Shown in pieces: positions 43,945 through 53,705 of a DNA stretch of 64,000 bases. The notes beneath the pieces are model-generated. The model was not told the origin of the DNA. It made no database searches and saw only the letters and a program-made list of their open reading frames with translations. Position 1 is the first letter of the stretch, and each line of letters starts with the position of its first letter. This DNA comes from Microcoleus sp. AS-A8. Lineage in GTDB: Bacteria > Cyanobacteriota > Cyanobacteriia > Cyanobacteriales > Coleofasciculaceae. Position numbers and translations under genes: made by a program. The stretch covers positions 186,001 through 250,000 of the forward strand of contig JAMPKV010000001.1 in the NCBI GenBank assembly GCA_039962225.1, given 5' to 3'.

Positions 43945-44041
43945 ATAAAGTTTATAGAACTTGAGAGCGATTTTTTTTACCGCTTTCGTTAATACCTGAA
44001 TAGTCAGTTTTTAAATGCAATTTAATTAAAATCGGAAACGT

Positions 44042-45376
44042 TTGATGCTAAACAAGCTCTCTGCCGTTAGGCAAAAGATCACCCCTAATCTGCGTAAGGT
44101 TATTGGGAATACGGGTTGGCTGTTTACAGAAAAGATTGTGCAGATGTTTCTGGGTCTGCTGGTTGGACTTTGGATCGCTCGTTATCTTGGCCCAGAAAAA
44201 TTCGGTCGCTTTAATTACGCTATTGCCATTGTTGGGCTATTTGTTCCGTTTGCCAAATTAGGGTTAGATAATATTGTCATTCGTAACCTGGCTCGCGATA
44301 TATCGCATAAAAACGAAACTCTGGGCACAGCTTTTATCCTCAAATTGATTGCCAGCATTGTAACGTTTTTCGTTACCTTCGGAGTCATTTTTTTTTCTAC
44401 CTCTAGTAGCAGTCCTAACTATCAAGAAACTCTCTGGTTGGTAGGCATTGTTGCAACTGGAACGATTGTTCAATCATTTGACATCATTGATTACTGGTTT
44501 CAATCGCAAGTTCAGTCAAAATATTCAGTTTGGGCGAGGAATGCCGCTTATGTAATCATCAATGGCATCAAAATTGTATTAATTCAGATGAAAGCGCCAC
44601 TCGTCGCTTTTGCGATCGCGATGGTTGTAGAGTATATTTTGAGCGCGATCGGGATGCTCATTGCTTATCGGTTGACGGGGAATCTAATTAAGGCATGGCA
44701 AGTTAGTTTTAGGTATGCCAAATCATTACTCAAAGATAGCTGGCCCCTAATTCTCTCCGGAATCGTCATTATGATTTATATGCGGATTGACCAAGTCATG
44801 CTAGGTCAGATGGTAGGGGATGAATCCGTTGGTATTTATTCGGCAGCCGTCAAAATATCAGAGTTATGGTATTTTGTTCCCGGTGCGATCGTGAACTCAG
44901 TGTTTCCCATCATTGTACAAGCCAAAGAAATCAGTGAGGAAGTTTATTACAAACGGCTACAACAACTTTTTACGACGGTGTCAGCCTTAGCTTATGTTGT
45001 TGCAATTCCGGTTACGTTTTTATCGACCAAAATTGTTACGCTGCTTTACGGCAACAATTATGTAGAAGCAGGGGCAATCTTAAATATACATATTTGGGCA
45101 GGCTTGTTTGTGTCTTTAGGGGTGGCTAGAGAAACCTGGATTACCACAGAGGGGTTAATGAAGTTTTCCGCCGCAACAGCCGCCGCAGGTGCAGTTGTGA
45201 ATATCGTGTTAAACTATTTTTTCATCCCCTACTACGGAGGATTAGGAGCCGCGATCGCAACCGTCATTAGCCAAATCATTTCGGCTTACGCTGTTGGTGC
45301 ATTTTATTCCCCAACTCGAAAAATATTCCTTCACCAAACCAAAGGGATTCTACTGCTTGGATTGTTGGGAATGTAA
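44042..45376 (+). CDS. Polysaccharide flippase (Wzx/RfbX type)
   Basis: This is a 444-residue polytopic protein of the MOP superfamily. It starts with NTGWLFTEKIVQMFLGLLVGLWIARYLGPEKFGRFNYA, the family's conserved first helix pair and GPExFGR motif. Further TM helices follow, with RIDQVMLGQMVGDESVGIYSAA in the middle. It would flip polyprenyl-linked oligosaccharide across the cytoplasmic membrane for the adjacent polymerase. Length is slightly short of many Wzx proteins and ends ILLLGLLGM, so the last helices may be trimmed. It follows the polymerase gene by 97 bp on the same strand. Confidence 0.9.
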   Translation: MMLNKLSAVRQKITPNLRKVIGNTGWLFTEKIVQMFLGLLVGLWIARYLGPEKFGRFNYAIAIVGLFVPFAKLGLDNIVIRNLARDISHKNETLGTAFILKLIASIVTFFVTFGVIFFSTSSSSPNYQETLWLVGIVATGTIVQSFDIIDYWFQSQVQSKYSVWARNAAYVIINGIKIVLIQMKAPLVAFAIAMVVEYILSAIGMLIAYRLTGNLIKAWQVSFRYAKSLLKDSWPLILSGIVIMIYMRIDQVMLGQMVGDESVGIYSAAVKISELWYFVPGAIVNSVFPIIVQAKEISEEVYYKRLQQLFTTVSALAYVVAIPVTFLSTKIVTLLYGNNYVEAGAILNIHIWAGLFVSLGVARETWITTEGLMKFSAATAAAGAVVNIVLNYFFIPYYGGLGAAIATVISQIISAYAVGAFYSPTRKIFLHQTKGILLLGLLGM

Positions 45377-45582
45377 TCATTGATATAAATCTAAACCGTA
45401 AAATTACACTCGTTGTTAAAAAGTAGGAGACTGGCCGGCAGAGCGTCAAAAAATACAGGAAACTGATATATATGTATTGATATTAAATTCCAGAAACTCT
45501 TACCCTGAAACTGCAACTGTTTTTATTTAATTCAAGCTCATTCTGCTCAAATATATAAAATTATATAAAGCTTCATTCGCAG

Positions 45583-46494
45583 ATGAAAACCCCTGTTGTC
45601 TTGATTATCTTCAATCGCCCCCATCATACAGAAAAAGTATTCGAGGTCATTCGCCAAGTTCAACCAGCCCAACTTTTAGTCATTGCCGATGGCCCTCGTC
45701 CTAACCGACCTGAAGATAAAGAAAAGTGCGCTTCGGCTCGTGCAATTATTGATCGCGTAGACTGGAAATGCCAAGTTTTCAAAAATTACTCTGATATTAA
45801 CTTAGGTTGCGATCCCCGAATTATCGATGGATTAAATTGGGTGTTTGACACTGTTGAAGAAGCAATTATCTTGGAAGATGATTGCATTCCTCATCCTACT
45901 TTTTTTACCTATTGTGAAGAATTGCTAGACCGATATCGCCACGATCAAAGAGTCATGAATATATCGGGGCAAAATGTCCTATTTGGACGCAAAAGAACAG
46001 AGTACAGTTACTATTTTTCTCGTTTTACCCTTTGCTGGGGATGGGCAACTTGGAGACGTTCATGGCAGTACTTCGATGTTGGCCTTAAACTCTGGCCTGA
46101 AGTTCAAGACAAAAGATTGATGAAAGATATATTAGAAGACCCTTATGCTGTCAAAGTTTGGGAAAGAACAGCTCAGATGTTATATGATGGACGTTTAACA
46201 GGATGGGATTTTAAATGGATGTTTTCCTGTTGGCTCCAAAATGGGTTATGTATTATTTCTGATAGAAATTTGGTCACTAATATTGGGTATGGTGCAGAAG
46301 CAACTCACATCCATGATGAAAAAGATCCCTATATTAAAATGGCAATAGAAGCCATGGATTTTCCTTTAAAACATCCACCTTTTATCCTGCGAGACTTAGA
46401 GGCTGATAAATTTACCCAAAGAACGTTGTTTGATTACGACCCAAACATCTTCAAGAAAGTTCAAAATAAAATCAAGAAGGTATTAAAGCTCTAA
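45583..46494 (+). CDS. Glycosyltransferase, GT-A fold (GT2-like)
   Basis: The 303-residue protein starts MKTPVVLIIFNRPHHTEKVF, a nucleotide-sugar-binding strand, followed by LLVIADGPRPNRPEDK and, near residue 100, IILEDDCIPHPTFF, the D-x-D-like metal motif of GT-A enzymes. Cys and Trp-rich motifs CWGWATWRRSW and WDFKWMFSCWLQNG are typical of the family often annotated as hemolysin HlpA-like or nucleotide-diphospho-sugar transferase. It is a cytoplasmic enzyme adding one sugar in the assembly of the surface glycan. The donor and acceptor are unknown. It lies downstream of the flippase with about 200 bp between. Confidence 0.8.
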   Translation: MKTPVVLIIFNRPHHTEKVFEVIRQVQPAQLLVIADGPRPNRPEDKEKCASARAIIDRVDWKCQVFKNYSDINLGCDPRIIDGLNWVFDTVEEAIILEDDCIPHPTFFTYCEELLDRYRHDQRVMNISGQNVLFGRKRTEYSYYFSRFTLCWGWATWRRSWQYFDVGLKLWPEVQDKRLMKDILEDPYAVKVWERTAQMLYDGRLTGWDFKWMFSCWLQNGLCIISDRNLVTNIGYGAEATHIHDEKDPYIKMAIEAMDFPLKHPPFILRDLEADKFTQRTLFDYDPNIFKKVQNKIKKVLKL

Positions 46495-46677
46495 GCTCAG
46501 TAGGATATCTAGTCTAGGACTAAAATAAATTCAATAAATATCAGGTTAGACAAAAGATTAACTAAAATTTAAATATTTATTCTTCCTTAAGATAGATGTG
46601 TTAAAAGCAGAATAACGATTAAATGTCAAAAACATCAATTGATGAATAAAGTATTGAAAAATCTCCAGGGTGACCTT

Positions 46678-47583
46678 ATGAGCCAGCCGAAAGAGTATTA
46701 TGACGACAATGGATATTACATCTTTCAAAAGCTTATTCCAGAAAGTCTTATTGATCAGCTTTTAGACATATATAAATCACAAATCCTGAACTCGAATAGC
46801 TATTTTTTTAGACAATCCAGCAACCGCTGGGAAAGAAACCAAGTGAATGAGTTTGGATATTGTGAAGAATCTTTTTTGAATGTTCACGATTACCCAAACC
46901 ATCCAGAGTTTGATGAAACCATTAAACAAATTTTTTGCTCCCCACAAGTTAGAGACGCGCTGACTCAACTCACCAATAGTCCAGAGCATAACTTGATGCA
47001 GTCCATGTTGTTCGATCTGAACGCGGCTACACCGGCTCATCAGGACTGGTACTATTTAGACTCTATGCCGAGCGGTCATCTGCTAGCTGGATGGTTTGCC
47101 TTAGAAGACATCCACGAAGAAGCTGGTAGATTCTACGTTTTGCCCAAATCTCATCGAGTTGAACTCGACTTAACGGCTGATGAAAAAGCTTCAAATAGTC
47201 CTTATATGAGAAAATTGAAGCAATATGTAGAGCTTCATCAAAACGAAATTTATGCTCCTGCCTTGAAAAAAGGAGATGTACTATTTTGGAATTCTGGAAC
47301 AGTTCATGGTTCCTTCCCAACCTCAAATCCCCAATATTCCCGAAAATCCCTAACCGCTCATTATCTCCCCAGCCAGTATCCAAGCGGTAGTCGCTATGCG
47401 GAAAAGCCGAGTATTATCGACTATGAAGTGTATCAAGGAATGCAGTATCGATTAGTTCCTTCGCACCAGAAATATTATTCACCAACCGCAAAATTGAGAA
47501 CGGATGTGTGGCAGTATGTATGGAATCGGCCCAAATTGGCGCGAGTGGCTCAAGCAGTTAAAAAAACGATGGGCAGAGCTTAA
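46678..47583 (+). CDS. Phytanoyl-CoA dioxygenase (PhyH) family protein
   Basis: From ATG at 46678, with AGGGTGA just upstream (an earlier ATG at 46642 is possible), the product has about 301 residues. The iron-binding facial triad is visible: HQD in ATPAHQDWYYLDSMP and the distal His in GTVHGSFPTS, with the 2-oxoglutarate Arg in SRKSLTAHYLP. It is a Fe(II)/2-oxoglutarate-dependent oxygenase. PhyH-like enzymes hydroxylate lipids, peptides or sugars, and in surface-glycan loci they may modify a sugar or lipid. The substrate is unknown. It sits between two glycosyltransferase genes in the same direction. Confidence 0.85.
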   Translation: MSQPKEYYDDNGYYIFQKLIPESLIDQLLDIYKSQILNSNSYFFRQSSNRWERNQVNEFGYCEESFLNVHDYPNHPEFDETIKQIFCSPQVRDALTQLTNSPEHNLMQSMLFDLNAATPAHQDWYYLDSMPSGHLLAGWFALEDIHEEAGRFYVLPKSHRVELDLTADEKASNSPYMRKLKQYVELHQNEIYAPALKKGDVLFWNSGTVHGSFPTSNPQYSRKSLTAHYLPSQYPSGSRYAEKPSIIDYEVYQGMQYRLVPSHQKYYSPTAKLRTDVWQYVWNRPKLARVAQAVKKTMGRA

Positions 47584-47696
47584 GATTAGGCGTGAGGAGT
47601 CAGGTTTTAAGAGAGGATCTTCAACGGTTTGTTATCGACAAACTGTGTAGAATGCCTCCCTTGAAAATAAGGCGTTACGCTCAGTAATATGTTTAG

Positions 47697-48938
47697 ATGA
47701 AAGTTTTACATCTGAGTGAATCTGACGATGGAGGGGCAGGACGGGCAACGTTACGGTTGCACCAGGGTTTACAGCGTTTGGGTGTAGAATCTCAAATTCT
47801 AGTGCAATTGAAATATAGTGATGAGCCATCTGTATTTTCCCCTCAAACGACTCTCACAAAGGCTAACGCTAAGCTAAAACTACCTGAACGTTTAGATGCT
47901 TTACCCTTAAAATTTTATCGTCAGCGCAATGCGGCAGATTTTTCCCTGCAATGGCTTCCAGATGGCATCATCTCAAAAGTAGCCAAACTCTCTCCAGATG
48001 TCGTTAACTTACACTGGGTTTGTCATGGCTACTTATCTATTGAATCCATTGCAAAATTTAAGAAACCCATCGTGTGGACACTGCATGATATGTGGGCGTT
48101 TACAGGTGGGTGTCACTACTCTCAAGAATGCGATCGCTATATCAATTCCTGTGGTGCTTGTCCTCAACTGAGTAGTAGTAAAAACGGTGATATTTCCCGC
48201 TGGGTATGGCAGCGAAAATTTAAAGCTTGGCAGGATTTAAACTTAACCATTGTGACTCCTAGTACCTGGCTAGGCAAGTGCGCGAGTTCGAGTTCTCTGT
48301 TTAAAGATGTTCGCGTGGAAGTCATTCCGAATGGACTGGATACTCAGCAGTACAAACCCATCCCGCAACAGGTAGCACGAGAAGTCCTGAATTTGCCTCA
48401 AGATAAACAACTTATATTATTTGGGGCGATGTATCCCAATAGCGATCGCCGCAAGGGATTTCACTTCCTTCAGCAAGCCTTACAAAGTATCAAAAAATCC
48501 GAATGGCATGACTCAATAGAAGTGGTAATTTTCGGTGCCGCTCGGCCCAAAGAACCCATTGATTTAGGATTACCTTGCCATTATTTAGGTAAACTGAACG
48601 ATGATATTTCCTTAGCCGTTGTTTATTCTGCCGCCAATGTATTTGTGGCTCCTTCCACTCAAGATAACTTGCCAAATACAGTCATGGAAGCACTCGCCTG
48701 TGGTACCCCTTGCGTTGCCTTCAATATTGGCGGGATGCCGGATATGATCGAACATCAACACAATGGCTATCTCGCTCAAACCTTTGATAGCGAAGATTTG
48801 GCTAGAGGTATTATTTGGATATTAGAGAATCAAGAAACGAACCGCCTTCGACATCGCGCCCGTCAAAAAGCTGAAAAAGAATTTACTCTAGAACTTCAAG
48901 CTCGTCGCTACGAGTCTCTTTATCTGGAAAGAAGCTAG
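47697..48938 (+). CDS. Glycosyltransferase family 4 (GT-B)
   Basis: The 413-residue enzyme has an N-terminal acceptor domain starting MKVLHLSESDDGGAGRATLRLHQGLQRLG, followed by VNLHWVCHGYLSIESIAKF and TLHDMWAFTGGCHYSQECD. A C-terminal domain holds the donor-binding motif VFVAPSTQDNLPNTVMEALACGTPCVAFN (E-x7-E region) near residues 320-347. It should transfer a sugar from a nucleotide donor to a growing lipid-linked chain in the cytoplasm. A CGACPQL motif near 150 is common in cyanobacterial GT4 members. It is the last gene of the plus-strand polysaccharide run. Confidence 0.88.
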   Translation: MKVLHLSESDDGGAGRATLRLHQGLQRLGVESQILVQLKYSDEPSVFSPQTTLTKANAKLKLPERLDALPLKFYRQRNAADFSLQWLPDGIISKVAKLSPDVVNLHWVCHGYLSIESIAKFKKPIVWTLHDMWAFTGGCHYSQECDRYINSCGACPQLSSSKNGDISRWVWQRKFKAWQDLNLTIVTPSTWLGKCASSSSLFKDVRVEVIPNGLDTQQYKPIPQQVAREVLNLPQDKQLILFGAMYPNSDRRKGFHFLQQALQSIKKSEWHDSIEVVIFGAARPKEPIDLGLPCHYLGKLNDDISLAVVYSAANVFVAPSTQDNLPNTVMEALACGTPCVAFNIGGMPDMIEHQHNGYLAQTFDSEDLARGIIWILENQETNRLRHRARQKAEKEFTLELQARRYESLYLERS

Positions 48939-48971
48939 GGACTCATAACTGCCGAAGTAGAAAACTCTTGG

Positions 48972-49020
48972 CATTACCCATTACCCATTACCCATTACCC
49001 ATTACTCATTACTCATTACC
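48972..49020. repeat. Seven tandem heptamers CATTACC/CATTACT
   Basis: The 49 bases are exactly seven units of 7 bp: four CATTACC, two CATTACT and a final CATTACC. This is a short tandemly repeated repetitive sequence of the kind known in filamentous cyanobacteria. It lies between the convergent GT4 and potC genes. A degenerate form appears at about 60025-60050. Confidence 0.9.
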
Positions 49021-49039
49021 AGAAATTAGCTAATTTAAA

Positions 49040-49891
49040 TCACTTAAAACGTTTCTGCTCACTCTGATAACGCAGCAATTCCCCAACCAATGCAACAGTG
49101 CCCGATAACAAAATCAGAATCACACTCAAAGCGTTGATATCGGGTTTAACACCGGTTCGGATGCGACTAAAAATTTCCATCGGTAAAGTCGTTGCCCCCG
49201 TACCTGCCGTAAAGCTGGCAATGAGAAAGTCGTCCATACTGAGGACAAAGGCGATGAGACAACCACTGACAATGGCTGGCATCAATTCCGGCAATAAAAC
49301 CTTGATAAAGGCTTGAAACGGTGTTGCCCCTAAATCCAGAGCTGCTTCTTCCAGGTGAGGGTCAAGACCAGAAATTCGGGCAGAGACATTAACTGCAATA
49401 TAAGCAATACAAAATACCACATGAGCGGCGACAATCGTCCACAAACTCAGGGGTACAGCAATCACGGCGAGAAAGACAAGAGTGGCTACAGCGATCGCAA
49501 TATCAGGGACAATCAGGGGTAGGTAAGAGATACCCCGGTACAACATCTTTCCTGGAAAGCGATAGCGGGCTAAACCTACCGCCATGAACGTCCCCAGCAC
49601 CGCAGAAATACCAACGGCTAAGAGTGCCACCGTCAGGCTATTTTGCAATGCCGTGAGGATGCGCGAGTCATCAAATAGCTTGGTATACCACTTCAGGGTA
49701 AATCCCTTCCAATTCGCGCTATAAGCCGAATCATTGAAGCTATAAAACGTGAGTACCAGGATAGGCAGGTACATATAAAAAAACATCAACGCCGAGAAAA
49801 CGGCCTGCCAGGAAACGTTGAGTTTAGATTTAGATAGCAGCATATCGACAGGGATATCCTCCTCCTGTGGATACGAGAGTTTGTCTGTCAT
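49040..49891 (-). CDS. potC: Spermidine/putrescine ABC transporter permease, PotC type
   Basis: The product has 283 residues with six TM helices. The EAA loop is EAALDLGATPFQAFIKVLLP near residue 190, which contacts the ATPase. The N-terminal 28 residues are cytoplasmic. This is the second permease of a polyamine-type importer. Normally it directly follows potB; here a 3.4-kb NACHT gene separates them on the same strand, with 302 bp to the NACHT stop. The function depends on the PotA, PotB and PotD proteins encoded at 53706-57799. Substrate assignment to polyamines rests on family and operon makeup. Confidence 0.85.
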   Translation of the reverse strand: MTDKLSYPQEEDIPVDMLLSKSKLNVSWQAVFSALMFFYMYLPILVLTFYSFNDSAYSANWKGFTLKWYTKLFDDSRILTALQNSLTVALLAVGISAVLGTFMAVGLARYRFPGKMLYRGISYLPLIVPDIAIAVATLVFLAVIAVPLSLWTIVAAHVVFCIAYIAVNVSARISGLDPHLEEAALDLGATPFQAFIKVLLPELMPAIVSGCLIAFVLSMDDFLIASFTAGTGATTLPMEIFSRIRTGVKPDINALSVILILLSGTVALVGELLRYQSEQKRFK

Positions 49892-50193
49892 TAAGCCGTC
49901 CCTATTACCTGTATGCGATCGCGGAGTACTTAAGCATTTAAGAGGACGTTATACCGTTTTCCCAAGTTTTTGCAACAGATCTAGTAAAAATTCCCCCTTT
50001 AATCAGGAGGGCTGGGGTGTTTTTTCAAACTCATCCGAGAACGTTGTATCTGGGCAGATCCCCCTAAATCCCCCTTAAAAAGGGGGACTTTAAGAGTTTT
50101 CTCCCCCCTTAATAAGCGGAGCGACCGGAGCCGAAGGTGAGGATGAGGAGGGCTGGGGGGGTCGATGTGTAGCACAACAAACGTGAAATGGTA
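49892..50193. other. Intergenic stretch with G/C-block palindromic repeat
   Basis: The 302 bp between potC and the NACHT gene carry CCCCC (50070-50074) ... GGGGG (50082-50086), part of a TCCCCCTAAAT...AGGGGGACTT repeat familiar in cyanobacterial intergenic DNA. A second C-rich to G-rich block runs from about 50101 to 50162. Both can fold into hairpins. No gene is seen. Confidence 0.55.
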
Positions 50194-53100
50194 TCATCCA
50201 TCGCTCAAGCCATACTCCCGCCGCAGAGCCTCCAACTCCTCTGGAGTAAAGGGATTTTCCCCCGCCTTTAGGACTTCGACCCAACGCTCTCGTCGCTGCT
50301 TCTCCTTTTCTCTTTTATCAAAATAACCACTATCCAAGACTGCCTGAAAATCCTCTTTTGCCCCAGCTAGGTCGCCTGTCAGCGCTCTGGCAAGTCCCCG
50401 ATTGTCTTGATAGTATTTACGGTCAGGTTCTAGTTTCACTGCTTCGTCACCTGCGAAGAGAACCTTCGAGGCATGACCGTGCAAGCAGCCATAATGACAG
50501 AGGGTATTCCAAGACTGGGCAGAAATCTGCAACTTGGGGTCAAGGGTTTGGGCTTTCTCGTAAGCCTGGATGGCGTCTTCTACCTTACCCTCTTGTACCC
50601 AACTCATGCCCTGACTCAAGGAAACAGCAGCCTGAAAAGCCTGCTGTTGTGCCAATTCTGAAGGGACGCGAACGGCTTCGTGCAGTCCTATAGCATTTCC
50701 CCACTTAGTTTCATTGTCCCATTGAAGTGCTTCGAGGTCGGCTTTGAAGAGGAAGGCTCTGCTGAGGTTGGCTTGGCTGAGGTTGGCTTGGCTGAGGTTG
50801 GCTGTGATGAGGTTGGCTTGGCTGAGGTTGGCTGTGATGAGGTTGGCTTGGCTGAGGTCGGCTTGGTAGAGGTCAGCTTTGATGAGGTTGGCTTGGCTGA
50901 GGTCGGCTTGGCTGAGGTTGGCTTGGCTGAGGTTGGCTGTGATGAGGTTGGCTTGGCTGAGGTCGGCTAGGTTAAGGTTGGCTCGGCTGAGGTTGGCTTT
51001 GTAGAATTTGGCTTGATAGAAGTTGGCTTGGTAGAGGTCAGCTTTGATGAGGAATGCTCCTCTGAAGAAACTTCCTAGAATTATGCTAGGGACAAAGGCA
51101 CCTAAGCACTGACTATAGCTCATTATCTGGAGCAAGCGTTCAGGATCGAACTCGTCTGTGTCAGGCTGACCGCAAGGGTGGAAGTTGATTTGATCTTTCA
51201 GCTTATCCTGGGTTTGGGCATAGCGATGCAACTCTAGGAGCAAGATTAAAACGTTGAACCCGGCAAATATATCAACCGTGCGCTGCCCGAGTTCCCCAAT
51301 CCCATATTTTTGCAGTTGTCTGAATTTTTTGAGCGGTAGGTTTTCGGCGGCTGGGTCTAATGCTTCAATAAACTTCCCCTTACACCAATCCAGATAAAAC
51401 TCCTCAAGTCGATCAAACAGCACCTCCCAGTCCACATCACCCTGCTTCAGCAGAGCCATCAGGTACTCTACAATCTCCGGTGTTAGCTCACCAAAGCCCA
51501 ATAGGTCATAAATTTCCCAGTTCAGTTTCTCAGTGGAGACAGTATAAGTTTTGCCGCGTTTGCTCCTCTTCTCCGTCCACTCTTCTAGACTTTCCTGCAA
51601 GCGCTGAGCACACAAAAACTCACCAAAGCTTTTATGATAAAACTCCACCTTGGGGTCGCCCTGTTTGTCTGACTCTGCCGCCGATTTGAGGTAAAACGCA
51701 GCGAGAGCATTCTTTAGGGCGTCGTCTTGCGATTGCTTCCGTGCCGCTTCCAGCCATGTCTTGGCATCCTCGTCTTTTTGCCCCAGACGCTCCTCAATCA
51801 TGGTAATGGATGCATGTTCTCCCCCGGATTGCACCACACACAACCCTGCCTCTGTTAAGATGCTGCGAAACACGTCCGGGTCAGCAATCTTCTCATTCAA
51901 ATCGTCCCCAGTCGAGTCGGTTCGCTGCTTGGTTAACACCCAGTTGATTGTCTCCTCATAAATCTTGATTTTGACTTCTTCTGGGCTAGCTTGCTGGAAC
52001 ATCTCGACCCGCAGATGTCCCTCCCGGTGCATTTTCGCTAGCAGATACAGCAAGAGCGGTTCTTGTGCCAGAGTTCGCACCTGCTTGGGACAACTATCAT
52101 CCTGCAAAAACCCTTGAAACTTCTGTGCAGCGTCAATTCCTACCAGCGTTTCCCACTTACCAAACCACTGCTGTTGAATCTCTGGCTGCATGGGGATAAT
52201 TTCCACCCGTTCTAGATTGGATGGCATTGACCCAATCCCATACAGAGCCATCGGTCTGCCTGTAATTAGTATCCGATGTCCGCGATCGCTTACTGTGGCA
52301 CAATTACGCTGAAATGAATCCACTTGGTCGAGAAAATGCTTTAGCTCATTCTTCGCTCCCCGTTCCAGCAACAACTCATCAAACCCATCTAGCAAAAACA
52401 AAAAGCGGGTATTCCGATCTGTCAACCAGTCCTTTTCCTTCGTAAAGCGGGTACCAACGGCAGCTTCTAAGGTCTGGTCAAAATTAGTCGGGTCAAAGGC
52501 GCTAATATCTCGTAAGCGGATGAGAATCGGTGTCCAAATCGGGTGCAAGTCCCGTCGCACCAGTTCAGCAAACATCCGACAAAACACACTTTTGCCGCGT
52601 CCTGGCCCCCCCTGGATAAACAACACCTGCCTTTTCTTGTCGGAATCTTGCAGCAATTCCACTGCCCATTGCTCAATATTTTTCGCCTCTGCGTCGTCCT
52701 TAACCCGACTGTCCTTATCGACAGGTTTCACTTGCAGAGGCACGTAAACATCCTCAAACCCAAAGGATTCCTCAAACACTTTCTCCTTGGGTTTCTCAGC
52801 AATCTTCTTCAAGTAATCATCAATGCTGTGGTAGACTTCCAAATCTCCCAGCCACGCATCCCCATACAGTCGAGCTAACTGCTTAACCGACTCTCCCGCC
52901 TCTGCAAACGCCTCCTTCATATAGCGGTGGGTGCTACGAGAGACTCGCTCTGTGACAATCTCAGCCTCACGCTGGGCGAGTCCTGCATCCTGAAAACGAG
53001 CAGTAAGGACGGGGTTAAACGCCTGCGCCAGCTTCGACTCATGGAAGCAAACCAGTACTTCCTTTGCCTCCCGCTCATTCAGTTCAAAATCATTGCCTTC

Positions 53101-53556
53101 CAATTTCTTACCCAAGGCTTTAATTTGCTTGGATACGTCCTCGGATGCCGGTTTGTTGAGTAACTTATTTTTAATCGTCTGATTGTCCGGTGAGTTGAGA
53201 AACTCCGACAAACTCTTCAGGTAAGCGGCTTGACCGATTAATACAACACACTCTGCTAAAGTCGGTTCCTTGTGCGTCTGCTCTAGAACAAACTTGAGCA
53301 TTCCCGCCGCCACTGGAACAAACGGTAATGCCGTTCCTGCCACCTGCACGAGAGGAGAGTTCAACACATCGAGAAGGGAAGACATACTCTCGACTAAAGG
53401 CGCTAATTCTGTGGCAGTTTTCTTTTCATTTAGCGCTTTCGCCAGTTCCAACAACGCTTTAGTCGCATCTACCCCACCCTTAACTGCTTCAGTTCCATCG
53501 GACCATTTAATCTCGGTGTTGAGAACTGTCCAAATCTTCTTCCAAACCATTGGCAC
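50194..53556 (-). CDS. NACHT NTPase with pentapeptide repeats and TPR
   Basis: The product has 1120 residues. Residues 1-200 are a helical N-terminal region with a hydrophobic stretch (VQVAGTALPFVPVAAGMLKFV). The NACHT ATPase has Walker A FIQGGPGRGKSVFCRMF near 315 and Walker B RFLFLLDGFDELLLE near 385. A helical domain with VEFYHKSFGEFLCAQRLQ follows (about 640-660). About 20 pentapeptide repeats A(N/D)Lxx run from 832 to 937 (KADLYQANFYQAKFYKANLS). The C-terminal part has TPR-like helices (WVQEGKVEDAIQAYEKAQTL). The plan is that of STAND defence or signalling NTPases: a sensor or scaffold C-terminus and a central switch. It separates potB and potC, 149 and 302 bp away. Antiphage function is inferred only. 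Confidence 0.88.
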   Translation of the reverse strand: MPMVWKKIWTVLNTEIKWSDGTEAVKGGVDATKALLELAKALNEKKTATELAPLVESMSSLLDVLNSPLVQVAGTALPFVPVAAGMLKFVLEQTHKEPTLAECVVLIGQAAYLKSLSEFLNSPDNQTIKNKLLNKPASEDVSKQIKALGKKLEGNDFELNEREAKEVLVCFHESKLAQAFNPVLTARFQDAGLAQREAEIVTERVSRSTHRYMKEAFAEAGESVKQLARLYGDAWLGDLEVYHSIDDYLKKIAEKPKEKVFEESFGFEDVYVPLQVKPVDKDSRVKDDAEAKNIEQWAVELLQDSDKKRQVLFIQGGPGRGKSVFCRMFAELVRRDLHPIWTPILIRLRDISAFDPTNFDQTLEAAVGTRFTKEKDWLTDRNTRFLFLLDGFDELLLERGAKNELKHFLDQVDSFQRNCATVSDRGHRILITGRPMALYGIGSMPSNLERVEIIPMQPEIQQQWFGKWETLVGIDAAQKFQGFLQDDSCPKQVRTLAQEPLLLYLLAKMHREGHLRVEMFQQASPEEVKIKIYEETINWVLTKQRTDSTGDDLNEKIADPDVFRSILTEAGLCVVQSGGEHASITMIEERLGQKDEDAKTWLEAARKQSQDDALKNALAAFYLKSAAESDKQGDPKVEFYHKSFGEFLCAQRLQESLEEWTEKRSKRGKTYTVSTEKLNWEIYDLLGFGELTPEIVEYLMALLKQGDVDWEVLFDRLEEFYLDWCKGKFIEALDPAAENLPLKKFRQLQKYGIGELGQRTVDIFAGFNVLILLLELHRYAQTQDKLKDQINFHPCGQPDTDEFDPERLLQIMSYSQCLGAFVPSIILGSFFRGAFLIKADLYQANFYQAKFYKANLSRANLNLADLSQANLITANLSQANLSQADLSQANLIKADLYQADLSQANLITANLSQANLITANLSQANLSQANLSRAFLFKADLEALQWDNETKWGNAIGLHEAVRVPSELAQQQAFQAAVSLSQGMSWVQEGKVEDAIQAYEKAQTLDPKLQISAQSWNTLCHYGCLHGHASKVLFAGDEAVKLEPDRKYYQDNRGLARALTGDLAGAKEDFQAVLDSGYFDKREKEKQRRERWVEVLKAGENPFTPEELEALRREYGLSDG
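50745..51062 (-). repeat. 15-bp DNA repeat array encoding pentapeptides
   Basis: About twenty direct units of 15 bp (GAGGTTGGCTTGGCT type on the plus strand) correspond to the pentapeptide repeats of the NACHT protein. Units are nearly identical at the DNA level, which would favour slippage and copy-number change. Confidence 0.85.
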
Positions 53557-53705
53557 CTTCCCAGGTTATGCAGACGCGACGTTAGCAAGAGTGAATTTTC
53601 TGCCAATCTAGCACGTCTCTTTTAGAGAAAGTCCGACACGCTGAAGGGTGCGGCTACCTGAACCAAGTATGCCTACGCGGACTCAATAAGAAGCTCAAAA
53701 CCTGT

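Noticed and set aside
48972-49020. Possible CRISPR-like repeats (heptamers, and the 15-bp array at 50745-51062)
   Set aside because: Units are contiguous with no spacers; one is a simple tandem array and the other is coding.
50680-50970. Plus-strand open frame with Glu-Val-Gly-Leu-Ala repeats
   Set aside because: It is the antisense of the pentapeptide-repeat DNA of the NACHT gene; the regular 15-bp units keep the opposite strand open.
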